DNA of 64,000 bases from NCBI GenBank assembly GCA_016710635.1, contig JADJVL010000020.1, positions 1 through 64,000 on the forward strand. Reading direction: 5' to 3'. The translations under genes were made by a program, and so were the position numbers. This document shows positions 26,665 to 35,296 of the stretch, piece by piece (within the stretch, counting starts at the first letter, position 1; each line of letters starts with the position of its first letter). Below the pieces are notes generated by a model. That model was not told the origin of the DNA. It made no database searches and worked only from the letters and a program-made list of their open reading frames with translations. The stretch is from Holophagaceae bacterium (lineage in GTDB: Bacteria; Acidobacteriota; Holophagae; Holophagales; Holophagaceae).

Positions 26665-27126
26665 CTAGTCGATGGCGACGACCTTGGTGACGACCGTGGG
26701 GGAACCAGACTTCTTGTACTGCCCACGGACGATGACGGCGGGGTACGTATTGCCGGTCGCCTTGTCGCTGAAGTTCGCGATGGCATCCAGAGCGATCGAA
26801 CCGTCCTTGGTGGGAGCGGTGCCGGCGCTGTAGGGGGTGGAGACGCCGCCATAGGGGTTCTTGGTGGCGGGGTACTTGTAGTTGCTCAGCGAAAGCACGG
26901 CGGAAACCACCGCGGTGGGCGTGGGCTGGGAACCGTTCTTGTCGCGGAGATCATCCGACACGCGGGCGATGTCGCCGGTGCAGTTGTTCACCAGGGATTC
27001 CACCGCACGGATCTTGGCCTTCTCGCGCTGGCCGAGCAGGGCAGGGATGGCGATGGCGGCGATGATGCCGATGATCGCGAGGACGAGCAAGAGCTCGATC
27101 AGGGTGAAACCGGTCTGCTTCTTCAT
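26665..27126 (-). CDS. pilA: Type IV major pilin
   Basis: 153 aa. Very short leader MKKQTG, then FTLIELLLVLAIIGIIAAIAIPALLGQREKAKIRA, the classic type IVa pilin helix with Glu at +5. The globular domain (about 55-153) has one Cys and a segment rich in Ser, Thr and Tyr. Strong ribosome site AAGGAGG before the ATG. It is transcribed toward the pilB operon but has its own sigma-54-type promoter and a strong terminator, the arrangement expected for an abundantly made pilin. Being much longer than the Geobacter conductive pilin, it need not be conductive. Confidence 0.92.
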   Translation of the reverse strand: MKKQTGFTLIELLLVLAIIGIIAAIAIPALLGQREKAKIRAVESLVNNCTGDIARVSDDLRDKNGSQPTPTAVVSAVLSLSNYKYPATKNPYGGVSTPYSAGTAPTKDGSIALDAIANFSDKATGNTYPAVIVRGQYKKSGSPTVVTKVVAID

Positions 27127-27159
27127 GAGGCCTCCTTGGGGCTGTTCAGAGCTTTCGAA

Positions 27160-27174
27160 GCCAGATTGGTGCCA
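27160..27174 (-). promoter_or_regulatory. Sigma-54 promoter of pilA
   Basis: On the minus strand TGGCAC-CAATC-TGGC, one mismatch from TGGCAC-N5-TTGC, with the GG and GC dinucleotides exactly 12 bases apart. It ends 34 bases before the ATG. The upstream flank is unusually AT-rich for this genome, as expected for activator binding and DNA bending. pilA is sigma-54/PilR-dependent in other bacteria, and a PilR-like gene lies at 61903. Confidence 0.75.
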
Positions 27175-27300
27175 ACCAAAATTACAACTAGTTCTAAATA
27201 ATTAGTTGAACAAATCTCTGAAATCATTGTACCGATTTCGGACTTTCTGGCGATTTGGACGCATTGCGTCCCTGTTCCGTCGACGACTGGACTGGGGGCG

Positions 27301-29244
27301 TCAGGGGCGAGGCAGGAATTCCATAAATCCGAGCAGTTCCTGGTTTGCTGCTTCGGGGCTCACATCTGCGTGAGAAGTCTGACGGTAGCCTTCAAAAGTC
27401 TGGCGCTCAAACTTCCCGCCATCGGTGGGATTGAAAAGGAGCAGCTCTGATCCACGCACAAGTCCCGAAGAAAGTTTTCGATCCTTGTATTTTTCGTCAT
27501 TCGCATCGGAAGCAAACCAGAGCCCGTTCGGAAAGACATAAAGGTCCGTCAGCAGCTCCCGGGGATCGATGCCCGTGTCAGCCTTTTGTTTTTTCTGCTC
27601 TTCGGTTTCCAGGAACACGGCCCGAATGGTCGGGAACTGAACCAGCAAAGGTTCGGTTCGGCCTTTCAGCAGCAGATCGCCGCCGGAGTCACCCGCGGCC
27701 CACATCGCATCTCGCAGTTCGAGCCAGGTGAAGAGCTGCTTGTCATTGACTTGGGTCCTAGTCTTGCCGAATGGGTGCATGGGTACCCACATGCTGAATG
27801 GATCCAACTTGAACCCGTGGTGTCCCTCCATATAGGTCAGGACGGTGCCATCCTCTTCCTGGACCTGGAGGTGCACCTCTCCGTGGTCTGAAGTTACTAT
27901 GCCAGAGAGACGAGTGTAGGTATTTTCCCAGTCCTGAATCATGGGCGCAAGGCTTTTGAGCACCCGGTTCAATCGGACCGAGTAGTGGGCCAGACCGCTG
28001 GAACGCATGTCCGCCCGGCTCGCTTGGTCTGATGCGACATCGTCTGGCGATTGGTAAGGGCGGTAGGCCCTGGGGGGATCCAGCAGCCAGCGCCAGGGCC
28101 GGAAGGTCTGGAACTCCTCCAGGTTCATCCGGATGGGTTCATGGAGGATGCACGTGTGGGTGAACGTCCAGTGATGGCTTCTCGCCAGGCGGGCCACATC
28201 CCGCCAATAGGCCCGGATGTCCGACCAGGGATTGGTGTTCTCGATGGGGGCGATGTAGTTCTGGGACCAGGCGAAGACCGGGAAGGTCGTTCCGTAGCCG
28301 AAGGTGAACCAGTACTTCCAGCCTCCCGGGGATTCCCTCACCGTGGTGAACCAGTTGGGCTGATTACCGAAGCCCGCGGTCAGACTGTCGTCGATGGCCC
28401 AGGCAGTGCGCAGGCCCTTTTCGCGGGCCAGCGCCAGGAGCTTGAACTCCTCTGGGTGTCCGAGGTCGCTCTGGAAGGGCATGATGATGGAATTCCTGAG
28501 CTTCGCGGGTTCCATGCCCAGGAGCATGCTCCAGGAGCGTCGCGTAGCCGGCGCCACCCCCACTGGATGGACGCCATTGGGAGCCTTCCAATCGGGCATG
28601 TGCTTTTCGAAGAGGTCCTGCCTGGCGCCATCGATGCCGACCACCAGTACCCTAGGCGCATCCGGGGGCAGGGGAGGGGGGAGCGGGAGCGATTTGCGCA
28701 GGAGATCGTGGGGCACCTGGGGCAGAAGGATCAGGAACCCCAGAAATGCGAGCAGCCTGACTGCGGGCAGGTTCGGGGACTCACGGCGGTACATCCGCCA
28801 TAGCAGGAGGGCCCCACCACCGAGAATCAACAGGAAGTCCAGGCCCATGGGCAGATACTTGATTACGGGCAGGCCCACCATCCCCATGGGCACCATGACG
28901 AAGAGGACGCCATGGAAGAAGAGCAGGGTTCCGCATCCCGTCAGGAAGCCCGACGTGAAAGAGAGGTGCTCTTTGAGGTTCGTGCCGTGCCGATCCGAAG
29001 CGAACAGCTTGGCGATCAGGCCGAAGACGAGCCCGAGCACCACGTAGACCAGGAGCGCCGAGAGGACCCATTCCACGATGGCCCGCTTGATGGTGCCGTT
29101 CAGTTCGAACTGGGGGAGGAAGGGATGGGGTTGCTCGCCACGGACCTGCAGGGCGAGGCGAAGGGCCAGTAAAAACCAGATGCCCGTCCAGGCACTGGCA
29201 ATGCCAAGAAGCCACCGCAGGCGTGAATTTTTTGGTGTGCTCAT
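27301..29244 (-). CDS. Membrane alkaline-phosphatase-superfamily protein (sulfatase-like)
   Basis: 647 aa. Five or so N-terminal membrane helices (about 10-32, 55-80, 100-130, 135-150, 165-180) precede a large domain, probably periplasmic. That domain has alkaline-phosphatase-superfamily features: VVGIDGARQDL (first metal Asp), a Thr/Ser-rich VAPATRRSWSMLLGMEP (candidate nucleophile), and TSDHGEVH with a downstream EGHHGF (metal ligands). The architecture resembles lipoteichoic-acid-synthase and phosphoethanolamine-transferase relatives, but the substrate is unknown. The codon use is slightly less GC-biased than neighbours. It stands alone on the minus strand behind a TPR gene. Confidence 0.75.
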   Translation of the reverse strand: MSTPKNSRLRWLLGIASAWTGIWFLLALRLALQVRGEQPHPFLPQFELNGTIKRAIVEWVLSALLVYVVLGLVFGLIAKLFASDRHGTNLKEHLSFTSGFLTGCGTLLFFHGVLFVMVPMGMVGLPVIKYLPMGLDFLLILGGGALLLWRMYRRESPNLPAVRLLAFLGFLILLPQVPHDLLRKSLPLPPPLPPDAPRVLVVGIDGARQDLFEKHMPDWKAPNGVHPVGVAPATRRSWSMLLGMEPAKLRNSIIMPFQSDLGHPEEFKLLALAREKGLRTAWAIDDSLTAGFGNQPNWFTTVRESPGGWKYWFTFGYGTTFPVFAWSQNYIAPIENTNPWSDIRAYWRDVARLARSHHWTFTHTCILHEPIRMNLEEFQTFRPWRWLLDPPRAYRPYQSPDDVASDQASRADMRSSGLAHYSVRLNRVLKSLAPMIQDWENTYTRLSGIVTSDHGEVHLQVQEEDGTVLTYMEGHHGFKLDPFSMWVPMHPFGKTRTQVNDKQLFTWLELRDAMWAAGDSGGDLLLKGRTEPLLVQFPTIRAVFLETEEQKKQKADTGIDPRELLTDLYVFPNGLWFASDANDEKYKDRKLSSGLVRGSELLLFNPTDGGKFERQTFEGYRQTSHADVSPEAANQELLGFMEFLPRP

Positions 29245-29300
29245 TCATGTCCCGATGGAAGCAGTCGTGGGGTCATTTGGAGGCTTGCCAGTGATGGGAT

Positions 29301-30386
29301 TCAACGCACCTGCAGCTCCGACAAGAGTTTTCGGGAGCCAGGATGCCTGGGGTCGAGGGCCAGCCCCGCCTGGGCTGCCTGGCGCGCTTCGTCCATCCGG
29401 CCGAGGTCCCGCAGGATCTGTCCCCGGCGCCAATGGACGCTGGCATATCCCCCGGTACCGCCCTCGAGGGGCTCCTTCAGCACCTGGTCCAGCATGAACA
29501 GGCCTTCTTCGCGGTGTACGCCGGCCCGCGCAGCGACCTTACCCAGCTGGAAGCGGACCAGGCTGGGAGAGTCCGTCGAGCCGACCACGCCCTTGGCGAG
29601 CTTCCAGGCCTCCTCGCCTTCCCCGGCATCCAGGAGCGCGTCGGTCACGGCCTGGAGGCCGCGGGCGGAGCCTTTCACACCGGGCCAGAGCCGGCGGGCC
29701 TCCTGGGCGGACCGCTGTTGCCAGGCCTCCTGGCCAAGGGTCTCCCTGGTGGCGGATTGCCCGAGGGCATCCAGGTAGCCATAGACGACCTGGGGATCCT
29801 GAGGGGCGAGTTCCAGCGCCCTGCGCAGCAAGGGCTCGGCCTCCCTCCACCGTTCATCCAGGGCGAGCACCATGCCTTTGAGCAGGTTTCCCCGGGCAGG
29901 GGAGACGCGCGTGAGCTGATCGGCGCAGCGCAAGGCCTGACGGGTGGAGCCGCCCAGGATTCCCGGGAGCTGCTGGTAGGCAAGGCCCAGGCTGTTCCAG
30001 GCTGCGATGAGGGTCGGATCGAGCTCCGTGGCCCTTCTGAAATCGTCCATGGCCGCCGCGGCCTTTTTCAGGCTGCTGAAATTCCTCTGCTGCACGGCCG
30101 TCGCCGCCTTGGCCATGCCCCGGGCAAGCACGGCATCCGCAAGGTCGCCCTTCAGGCTCAAGGCCTTCCCAGCGGCCTCCTCGGCTTCGCGGAACCGCAG
30201 GAGGGCCGTCAGGGCCTGCGATTTCGCGGCCCACGCCGACGCGCTTCCCGGATTCGCGTTCAACTCGGCATTGGCCTCCGCCAGCACCTGAAGATAGCGT
30301 CCGGCATCCAGGTTTGTCCTGGCTTGGGAAGGCGCCCTGGAGGGCTCGGCGAGCAGGCAGAAGAGGACCGGGGGGGCGATCAGCAT
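29301..30386 (-). CDS. TPR-repeat protein, probably exported
   Basis: 361 aa. A short hydrophobic N-terminus (MLIAPPVLFCLLAEPSRA) may be a signal peptide or lipid-type anchor; its Cys is not in a good lipobox. The remainder is a chain of tetratricopeptide repeats with Ala/Leu-rich helix pairs (for example SASAWAAKSQALTALLRFREAEEAAGKALSL and LIAAWNSLGLAYQQLPG), a protein-protein interaction scaffold. It precedes the membrane sulfatase-like gene on the same strand by ~56 bases, so the two may be one operon. Confidence 0.75.
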   Translation of the reverse strand: MLIAPPVLFCLLAEPSRAPSQARTNLDAGRYLQVLAEANAELNANPGSASAWAAKSQALTALLRFREAEEAAGKALSLKGDLADAVLARGMAKAATAVQQRNFSSLKKAAAAMDDFRRATELDPTLIAAWNSLGLAYQQLPGILGGSTRQALRCADQLTRVSPARGNLLKGMVLALDERWREAEPLLRRALELAPQDPQVVYGYLDALGQSATRETLGQEAWQQRSAQEARRLWPGVKGSARGLQAVTDALLDAGEGEEAWKLAKGVVGSTDSPSLVRFQLGKVAARAGVHREEGLFMLDQVLKEPLEGGTGGYASVHWRRGQILRDLGRMDEARQAAQAGLALDPRHPGSRKLLSELQVR

Positions 30387-30468
30387 GAAGGGCCCAGTGT
30401 AGCGGGGCCTTGGGCCTTCGGGGTATCCTCGGGACCTCGATCAATCCTGCAATGCCGGAGGATCCTCC

Positions 30469-31233
30469 ATGTTGATGAAGGGTAAACGCGGTCTGGTGGT
30501 GGGCGTGGCCAACAAGCGGTCCATCGCCTGGTCCATCGCCCAGCGTTGCGTCGAGGAAGGCGCCCAGCTGGCCTTCAGCTACCAGAACGAGCGCCTGGGG
30601 GAGAATGTCAAGGAACTCACCGCGGAGATCCCCGACGCCCTCACCTTCCAGATGGACGTGTCCGACGATGCCCAGGTCAGGCAGGGATTCGAGTTGCTGG
30701 GGGAGAAGTGGGGCGGCTTGGACTTCCTTGTCCATGCGGTGGCCTACGCCCCTCGGCAGGCGCTGGAGGGGGATTTCGTCTCGACCTCCCGGGAGGACTT
30801 CCGCATCGCCCTCGATGTGAGCGCCTACAGTCTCCCGGTCCTGGCCCATGCGGCGAAGGGCCTCATGAAGGCCGGCGGCTCCATCATCACGCTCAGCTAC
30901 CTTGGCGCGGAGCGGGTGATGCCCAACTACAACGTCATGGGTGTCGCCAAGGCGGCGCTGGAGAGCAGCGTCAGGTACCTGGCCAGCGACCTTGGCCCCC
31001 AGGGCATCCGCGTCAACGCGCTCAGCGCGGGGCCGATCAAGACCCTCGCCAGCTCAGGGATCAGCGGATTCGGCAGCATCCTGGAACATCACCGCACCAA
31101 GAGCCCACTGCGCAAGCTCGTCGAGCTCGAGGAAGTGGCGGACGGTGCCCTCTTCCTGCTATGCGACATGGGCAGGGGCGTCACAGGGCAGACGCTCTAC
31201 GTGGACGGTGGCTACAACATCATGGCGGTCTGA
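30469..31233 (+). CDS. fabI: Enoyl-ACP reductase (NADH) FabI
   Basis: 254-aa short-chain dehydrogenase that performs the last reduction in type II fatty acid elongation. N-terminal nucleotide motif GLVVGVANKRSIAWSIA is typical of FabI rather than of other SDRs. The catalytic Tyr-x6-Lys pair lies in YNVMGVAK (NYNVMGVAKAALE). The C-terminal ARY is replaced by GGYNIMAV, as usual. Ribosome site GGAGG is eight bases before the first ATG; a second ATG at 30475 is possible. Divergent from the TPR gene; the following gene starts four bases after its stop. Confidence 0.95.
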   Translation: MLMKGKRGLVVGVANKRSIAWSIAQRCVEEGAQLAFSYQNERLGENVKELTAEIPDALTFQMDVSDDAQVRQGFELLGEKWGGLDFLVHAVAYAPRQALEGDFVSTSREDFRIALDVSAYSLPVLAHAAKGLMKAGGSIITLSYLGAERVMPNYNVMGVAKAALESSVRYLASDLGPQGIRVNALSAGPIKTLASSGISGFGSILEHHRTKSPLRKLVELEEVADGALFLLCDMGRGVTGQTLYVDGGYNIMAV

Positions 31234-31236
31234 GAG

Positions 31237-33459
31237 GTGGCGGTCCTCGCGAGCTTCCTGGGGGCTTTCCTCCTCTTTGCCATCCAGCCCTTGGCGGGCA
31301 AGTCCCTGCTGCCCATCTATGGCGGGGGGGCCGGGCCCTGGATCGCCTGCATGCTGTTCTTCCAGCTGGTGCTCCTGGGAGGCTACGGCTATGCCCATGG
31401 CTTGGCGCGAAGGCTCGGAACCCCGGCCTTCCTGAGGATCCACGGTGCCCTGGCCTTGGCGTCCCTGGGCGTTCTGGCCCTGGGATTCCGTCAAGGCGCC
31501 GCGCCCTGGCTCCCCGCGCCCGGCACGGAAGCCGGGTCCGCCTTTCCGCCCCTCGCGATCCTTGGGACCCTTGCCGTCTCAGCCGGGGCGCCACTGCTGC
31601 TGCTGGCCTCCACCTCGCCTCTCATCCAGGCGGCCTTCGCGAGCCTCCATCCAGGGAAGGATCCCTACCGTCTCTACGCAGTTTCCAATGCGGGCTCCCT
31701 CGGCGGACTGCTCTCCTACCCCTTCCTCGTGGAGCCCTTCCTGGATTTGAAGGTGCAGGCGTGGGTCGCGGCCTTGCTGTTCGTCGTGTACCTCGGCCTG
31801 CTCTTTGTCTTGTTGTCCCGCGTCAAGACCGCGGCCCTCGAAGCCACTGCGACGCCGGTCCCGGTCCCGGCGGGAGTTGCCTGGATGGATCGGTGGAAAT
31901 GGATCGGCCTCTCCGCCCTCGGCACCCTCTGGCTTTGCGCCGTGACCAACCGGATCTCCACAGACGTGGCCTCCATGCCCCTGCTCTGGATTCCACCCCT
32001 TGCCGCCTACCTGCTCACCTTCATCCTGGTCTTCGAGACTTCCTGGTCCTTCTCGGGGCCCGGTTGGCGGGTGGGACTGATCCTGCTCGTCGCCGTGCTG
32101 GCATGGATCCTGGGCGGCTCGTCCCTGTTCAATGCGCTGCACAGCACCTGGGGAACTCAGTCGCTCGCCGTGTTCAACCCGCTGGCCCGGAGTCTGCTCT
32201 GGCTGAATGGGCATCTCGCGGCGAGCGTGGCGTTGACCATTTTCGCCGGCGCCGCAGCCTGTCTCCTGGTCCACGCGCGACTTGGCAGCATGCGCCCCGC
32301 GCCGATGGCGCTTACGGAGTACTACCTGTGCATCTCGGTGGGGGGTGCGACGGGCGGGCTGTTCGTCAGCCTCCTGGCGCCCATCCTCTTCGATCAGGCC
32401 TATGAACTCGGACTGGCCACCGCCATCACGGGAGGCCTGGTCGTGCTCTCCTTCAGGCAGGGTGGATCCTGGCTCCGCTGGCCAGGGCTGGCCCTGGGGA
32501 CCGTTACGGCGGGCCTCGCGGCCTTCACGGTCCTGTTCCAGGCGACGGACCGTACGCGGTTCTATGGTCGGGACTTTTTCGGGACTCTGAATATTCAGTA
32601 CATCAGTCCGGGTCTCCTGAAGCTCTACCACGGTGGCACCAGCCATGGACTTCAATTCGCCAAGGAGCCTCTCCGTCCCGCGAGCTATTACGGGAACGAT
32701 TCGGGTATCGGTGTGGTCCTCAGGACGCTCAACAGGGAAAGAACCCGGATGCGGGTGGGCCTCGTGGGGCTCGGTGTGGGCAACACCGCCGCCTTCGGGC
32801 GGGCGGGGGACGAGTACGTCTTCTTCGAAATCAGCCCGAAGATCATCGAGGTCGCCGGCCTTCAGGGCACATTCTTTTCCGTGTTGAAATCCACTCCCGC
32901 CACTGTGCGGGTCCTGCAGGGCGATGGTCGCCTCCTCGCCGATTCAGAGGCAAAGGCCCATGGCCCCTACGATGTGCTGTTGATTGATGCCTTCGCAGGG
33001 GGGCATATCCCGGCCCACCTGCTCACGGTGGAGGCCCTTGCAGGCTATGCGTCGAACCTGAAGGAAGGCGGTGTCCTCGTGTTGCACGTGAGCCACCACC
33101 TGCCCCTCGACCAGCAGGCCGCCGCCAACCTGAAGGCTGCAGGCTTGACGGGTCTGCTCATCCCCCATGGACGCGTACTGGAACGGCTTTCCACCGGAGG
33201 GTCCGTGCAGGTCGAAAGCGTATCCGCCTATTGGATCGTTTCACGTCGCCCTGAAATAGTCCTGCGTCCCGAGTTCCTGCGCGTTGCTGCGAGAGCTCAG
33301 CTGCAACCGGGCATGGTTCCAGATTCTCCGGAATTGACGCAGATGGCCTCTATGCAAGACGTCGAGACCGCCGCCCTGCAACCCTGGACCGACCAGCGGC
33401 ATGGGCTCTCTACGCTTCTGTTCCACGCCCTGCGAGGCTCGGGCGGTCGAGGGAAATGA
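31237..33459 (+). CDS. Membrane-fused spermidine-synthase-like protein
   Basis: 740 aa. The N-terminal ~450 residues have about ten to twelve membrane helices (starting LASFLGAFLLFAIQPLAGKSLLP). The C-terminal ~280 residues are a spermidine-synthase-like Rossmann domain (RVGLVGLGVGNTAAFG, VFFEISPKIIEVA, VRVLQGDGRLLAD, YDVLLIDAFAGGHIP). This is the 'fused MFS/spermidine synthase' architecture. Acidic residues needed to bind polyamine amines are only partly recognisable, so the true product is uncertain. GTG start four bases after fabI; probable operon. Confidence 0.82.
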   Translation: MAVLASFLGAFLLFAIQPLAGKSLLPIYGGGAGPWIACMLFFQLVLLGGYGYAHGLARRLGTPAFLRIHGALALASLGVLALGFRQGAAPWLPAPGTEAGSAFPPLAILGTLAVSAGAPLLLLASTSPLIQAAFASLHPGKDPYRLYAVSNAGSLGGLLSYPFLVEPFLDLKVQAWVAALLFVVYLGLLFVLLSRVKTAALEATATPVPVPAGVAWMDRWKWIGLSALGTLWLCAVTNRISTDVASMPLLWIPPLAAYLLTFILVFETSWSFSGPGWRVGLILLVAVLAWILGGSSLFNALHSTWGTQSLAVFNPLARSLLWLNGHLAASVALTIFAGAAACLLVHARLGSMRPAPMALTEYYLCISVGGATGGLFVSLLAPILFDQAYELGLATAITGGLVVLSFRQGGSWLRWPGLALGTVTAGLAAFTVLFQATDRTRFYGRDFFGTLNIQYISPGLLKLYHGGTSHGLQFAKEPLRPASYYGNDSGIGVVLRTLNRERTRMRVGLVGLGVGNTAAFGRAGDEYVFFEISPKIIEVAGLQGTFFSVLKSTPATVRVLQGDGRLLADSEAKAHGPYDVLLIDAFAGGHIPAHLLTVEALAGYASNLKEGGVLVLHVSHHLPLDQQAAANLKAAGLTGLLIPHGRVLERLSTGGSVQVESVSAYWIVSRRPEIVLRPEFLRVAARAQLQPGMVPDSPELTQMASMQDVETAALQPWTDQRHGLSTLLFHALRGSGGRGK

Positions 33460-33483
33460 GGCTCCCGTTGATCTGGCGCGCCC

Positions 33484-33951
33484 TCAGCCCTTGAGCGCCG
33501 CGAGCTGTTCAAGCACGGCCTGCACGTGGCCCTTCACGCTCACTTTGGGCCATACGTGGCGGATGATGCCTTTCGGATCCACGAGGAAGGTGCTGCGGAT
33601 GATGCCTTCCACCTCGCGGCCGTACATGAGCTTCTTGCCCCAGGCACCCAGCGGGGTGAGCAGCTGCTTCTCAGGGTCTGAGAGGAGGGCGAAAGGCAGC
33701 TCGTGCTTGACGATGAACTTCTGGTGGCTCGCCGCGCCGTCCCGGGAGAGGCCGTAGACCTTCGCGCCCGCGGCCTGCAGCCGGGGCCACGCGTCGCGGA
33801 AATCACAGGCTTCGGTGGTGCACCCCGGTGTCAGATCCTTGGGATAGGCGTAGATCACCACCCAGGAGCCGGCGAGATCCTTCGCGGTCATGGTGCGTCC
33901 CTGCTCGTCGGTGAGCTGGAACTTGGGGAGAGGCTTGCCGAGGAGGGTCAT
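33484..33951 (-). CDS. bcp: Thiol peroxidase of the BCP/PrxQ type
   Basis: 155-aa peroxiredoxin that reduces hydrogen peroxide and organic peroxides. The motif YPKDLTPGCTTEACDFRD carries the peroxidatic Cys (about 46) and resolving Cys (about 51), the PrxQ spacing. The Thr-x2-Cys environment and the downstream LLSDPEKQLLTPLGAWGKK are standard. The ATG at 33951 overlaps the stop of the upstream permease (ATGA), so it is the last gene of a four-gene operon. The longer open frame to 34182 is a shadow of the permease. Confidence 0.9.
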   Translation of the reverse strand: MTLLGKPLPKFQLTDEQGRTMTAKDLAGSWVVIYAYPKDLTPGCTTEACDFRDAWPRLQAAGAKVYGLSRDGAASHQKFIVKHELPFALLSDPEKQLLTPLGAWGKKLMYGREVEGIIRSTFLVDPKGIIRHVWPKVSVKGHVQAVLEQLAALKG

Positions 33952-34658
33952 GGGGTTGGCTCCGGAAGGGGGCGAAGGCTCCATGCTAGGGCGAGGACCA
34001 CGCCGAGGGCAGCCCATCCCAGGGCCGTCGGGCCCGTGGCGAAGCGGGGCAGCTGTTCCTGAAGCACCAGCCCGAGGGAATCGTGCTGGGGCCCAGGACC
34101 AAGGCCGAGCAGCCGCAGGGTCGCTTCGGCCCACAAGGCTCCGATCCAGGCGGTGGGAAGCTGGAGGGAGGCCTTGGACCACAGGAAGGGGGCCCAGCGG
34201 CGGAGACTGGAGGCCCGTGACCCTCCGAGGGTGCGTTCCGCTTCCCAGGCCGGGCCACGCAGCCAGGGATCGAGGGCGGCCGCCAGGGGCGCTTCCAGGT
34301 GGAGGGCCAGGAGCAGGGCCAGCAGCAGGGCCAGCCCGGCCCAGGAGAGGCCGCCCACCGCCCCGGCCAGGGGCAGGAGCAGGAGGAGGGGCGGCGCGTT
34401 GCGCAGGGCCGACCGGGCCGGGCGGAACCGCGGTTCGAGGACCGCGAGGGCGAGGGCCAGGGTCAAGGCGAGCAGCGCCGCGGCGGTGGCGAAGCCCGCG
34501 CTGCGGAAGGCCGCGACGAGGATCCGAAGCAGCCCGTCCCGGCCCAGGTCATCGGTGCCCAGGAGGTGGCGCAGGGAGGGACCCAGCTCGGCGTCCACAG
34601 GACTCAGGGGCACTTCCGGGAGGAAGAGCGCCGCCAGGAGCAGGAGCCGTCCCTTCAC
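33948..34658 (-). CDS. ABC transporter permease, DppC/OppC type
   Basis: 236 aa. The N-terminal part VKGRLLLLAALFLPEVPLS, then LLGTDDLGRDGLLRILVAAFRSAGFATAAALLALTL is the hallmark of DppC-type permeases of peptide/nickel importers. Five hydrophobic segments. The EAA-like loop (AERTLGGSRASSLRRWAPFLWSKASLQLPTAW) is recognisable. It starts with GTG overlapping the stop of the upstream permease. It is shorter than typical DppC (~300 aa), with a reduced N-terminus. No ATPase gene is adjacent. Confidence 0.78.
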   Translation of the reverse strand: MKGRLLLLAALFLPEVPLSPVDAELGPSLRHLLGTDDLGRDGLLRILVAAFRSAGFATAAALLALTLALALAVLEPRFRPARSALRNAPPLLLLLPLAGAVGGLSWAGLALLLALLLALHLEAPLAAALDPWLRGPAWEAERTLGGSRASSLRRWAPFLWSKASLQLPTAWIGALWAEATLRLLGLGPGPQHDSLGLVLQEQLPRFATGPTALGWAALGVVLALAWSLRPLPEPTP

Positions 34659-35296
34659 GCGACCTGCCGGCGGCTGGTTTCCGTCACCAGCCAGGCCAGC
34701 CCGAAGGCGGCGATCCAGGCGGCGAGCCCCGCGTGGTCCCGTGCCGCGACGCGGCCGGACCAGTCGGACCCGAGGCCCCGCACGTTCAGGAGCCGTTCCA
34801 GGACCAGGGTGGCGGTGATCCAGACCGGCAGTCGCGCCGCGAGCCAGGAGGGCAGGAGGCGGACGAGGGCCGGGCTCCGCCACCGGCCGCGAAAAGCCGT
34901 ACCCCAGGCCGCGGGGAAGGGGAACTCGGCGGGCAGGGCCTGGGAAAGCCAGCGGACCTCGCCGGGCAGGGCCGAAACCAGCAGCGCCACCATCCAGGTC
35001 CCGAAGCCCGGGTGGCCCCAGGCGGCGGGTCGCAGGGCCAGGAAGCCCGCGCCCCAGAGGAGGTCGGGCACCGCCTCCCAGAGGCCGAGCAGCCGGCTGC
35101 GGGCGGCCCGTGGACCCCAGGCCCGGGCCATTCCCAGGCTCGCCACCACGAGGATCGCGAAGGCCGCGGTGGTGGGCAGGAGGATGGCCCAGGGGAAGGG
35201 CGGGGCCTGGGCGGCCTTCCAGGTGGAGCCCGGCAGCCCCCAGGCGCAGGCGAGGAGCAGGGCCCAGACCGCAAGCCCCTGGCGCCAGTCCTTCAT
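34655..35296 (-). CDS. ABC transporter permease, DppB/OppB type (short)
   Basis: 213 aa, from the ATG at 35296 that overlaps the stop of the binding protein (ATGA). Five or six hydrophobic segments. The loop AEFPFPAAWGTAFRGRWRSPALVRLLPSWLAARLPVWITATLVLERLLNV-type region (about 140-190) resembles the conserved DppB core. The normal N-terminal ~100 residues of DppB are missing, so family assignment rests on context and this core. It forms a heterodimer with the DppC-type partner if functional. Confidence 0.68.
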   Translation of the reverse strand: MKDWRQGLAVWALLLACAWGLPGSTWKAAQAPPFPWAILLPTTAAFAILVVASLGMARAWGPRAARSRLLGLWEAVPDLLWGAGFLALRPAAWGHPGFGTWMVALLVSALPGEVRWLSQALPAEFPFPAAWGTAFRGRWRSPALVRLLPSWLAARLPVWITATLVLERLLNVRGLGSDWSGRVAARDHAGLAAWIAAFGLAWLVTETSRRQVA

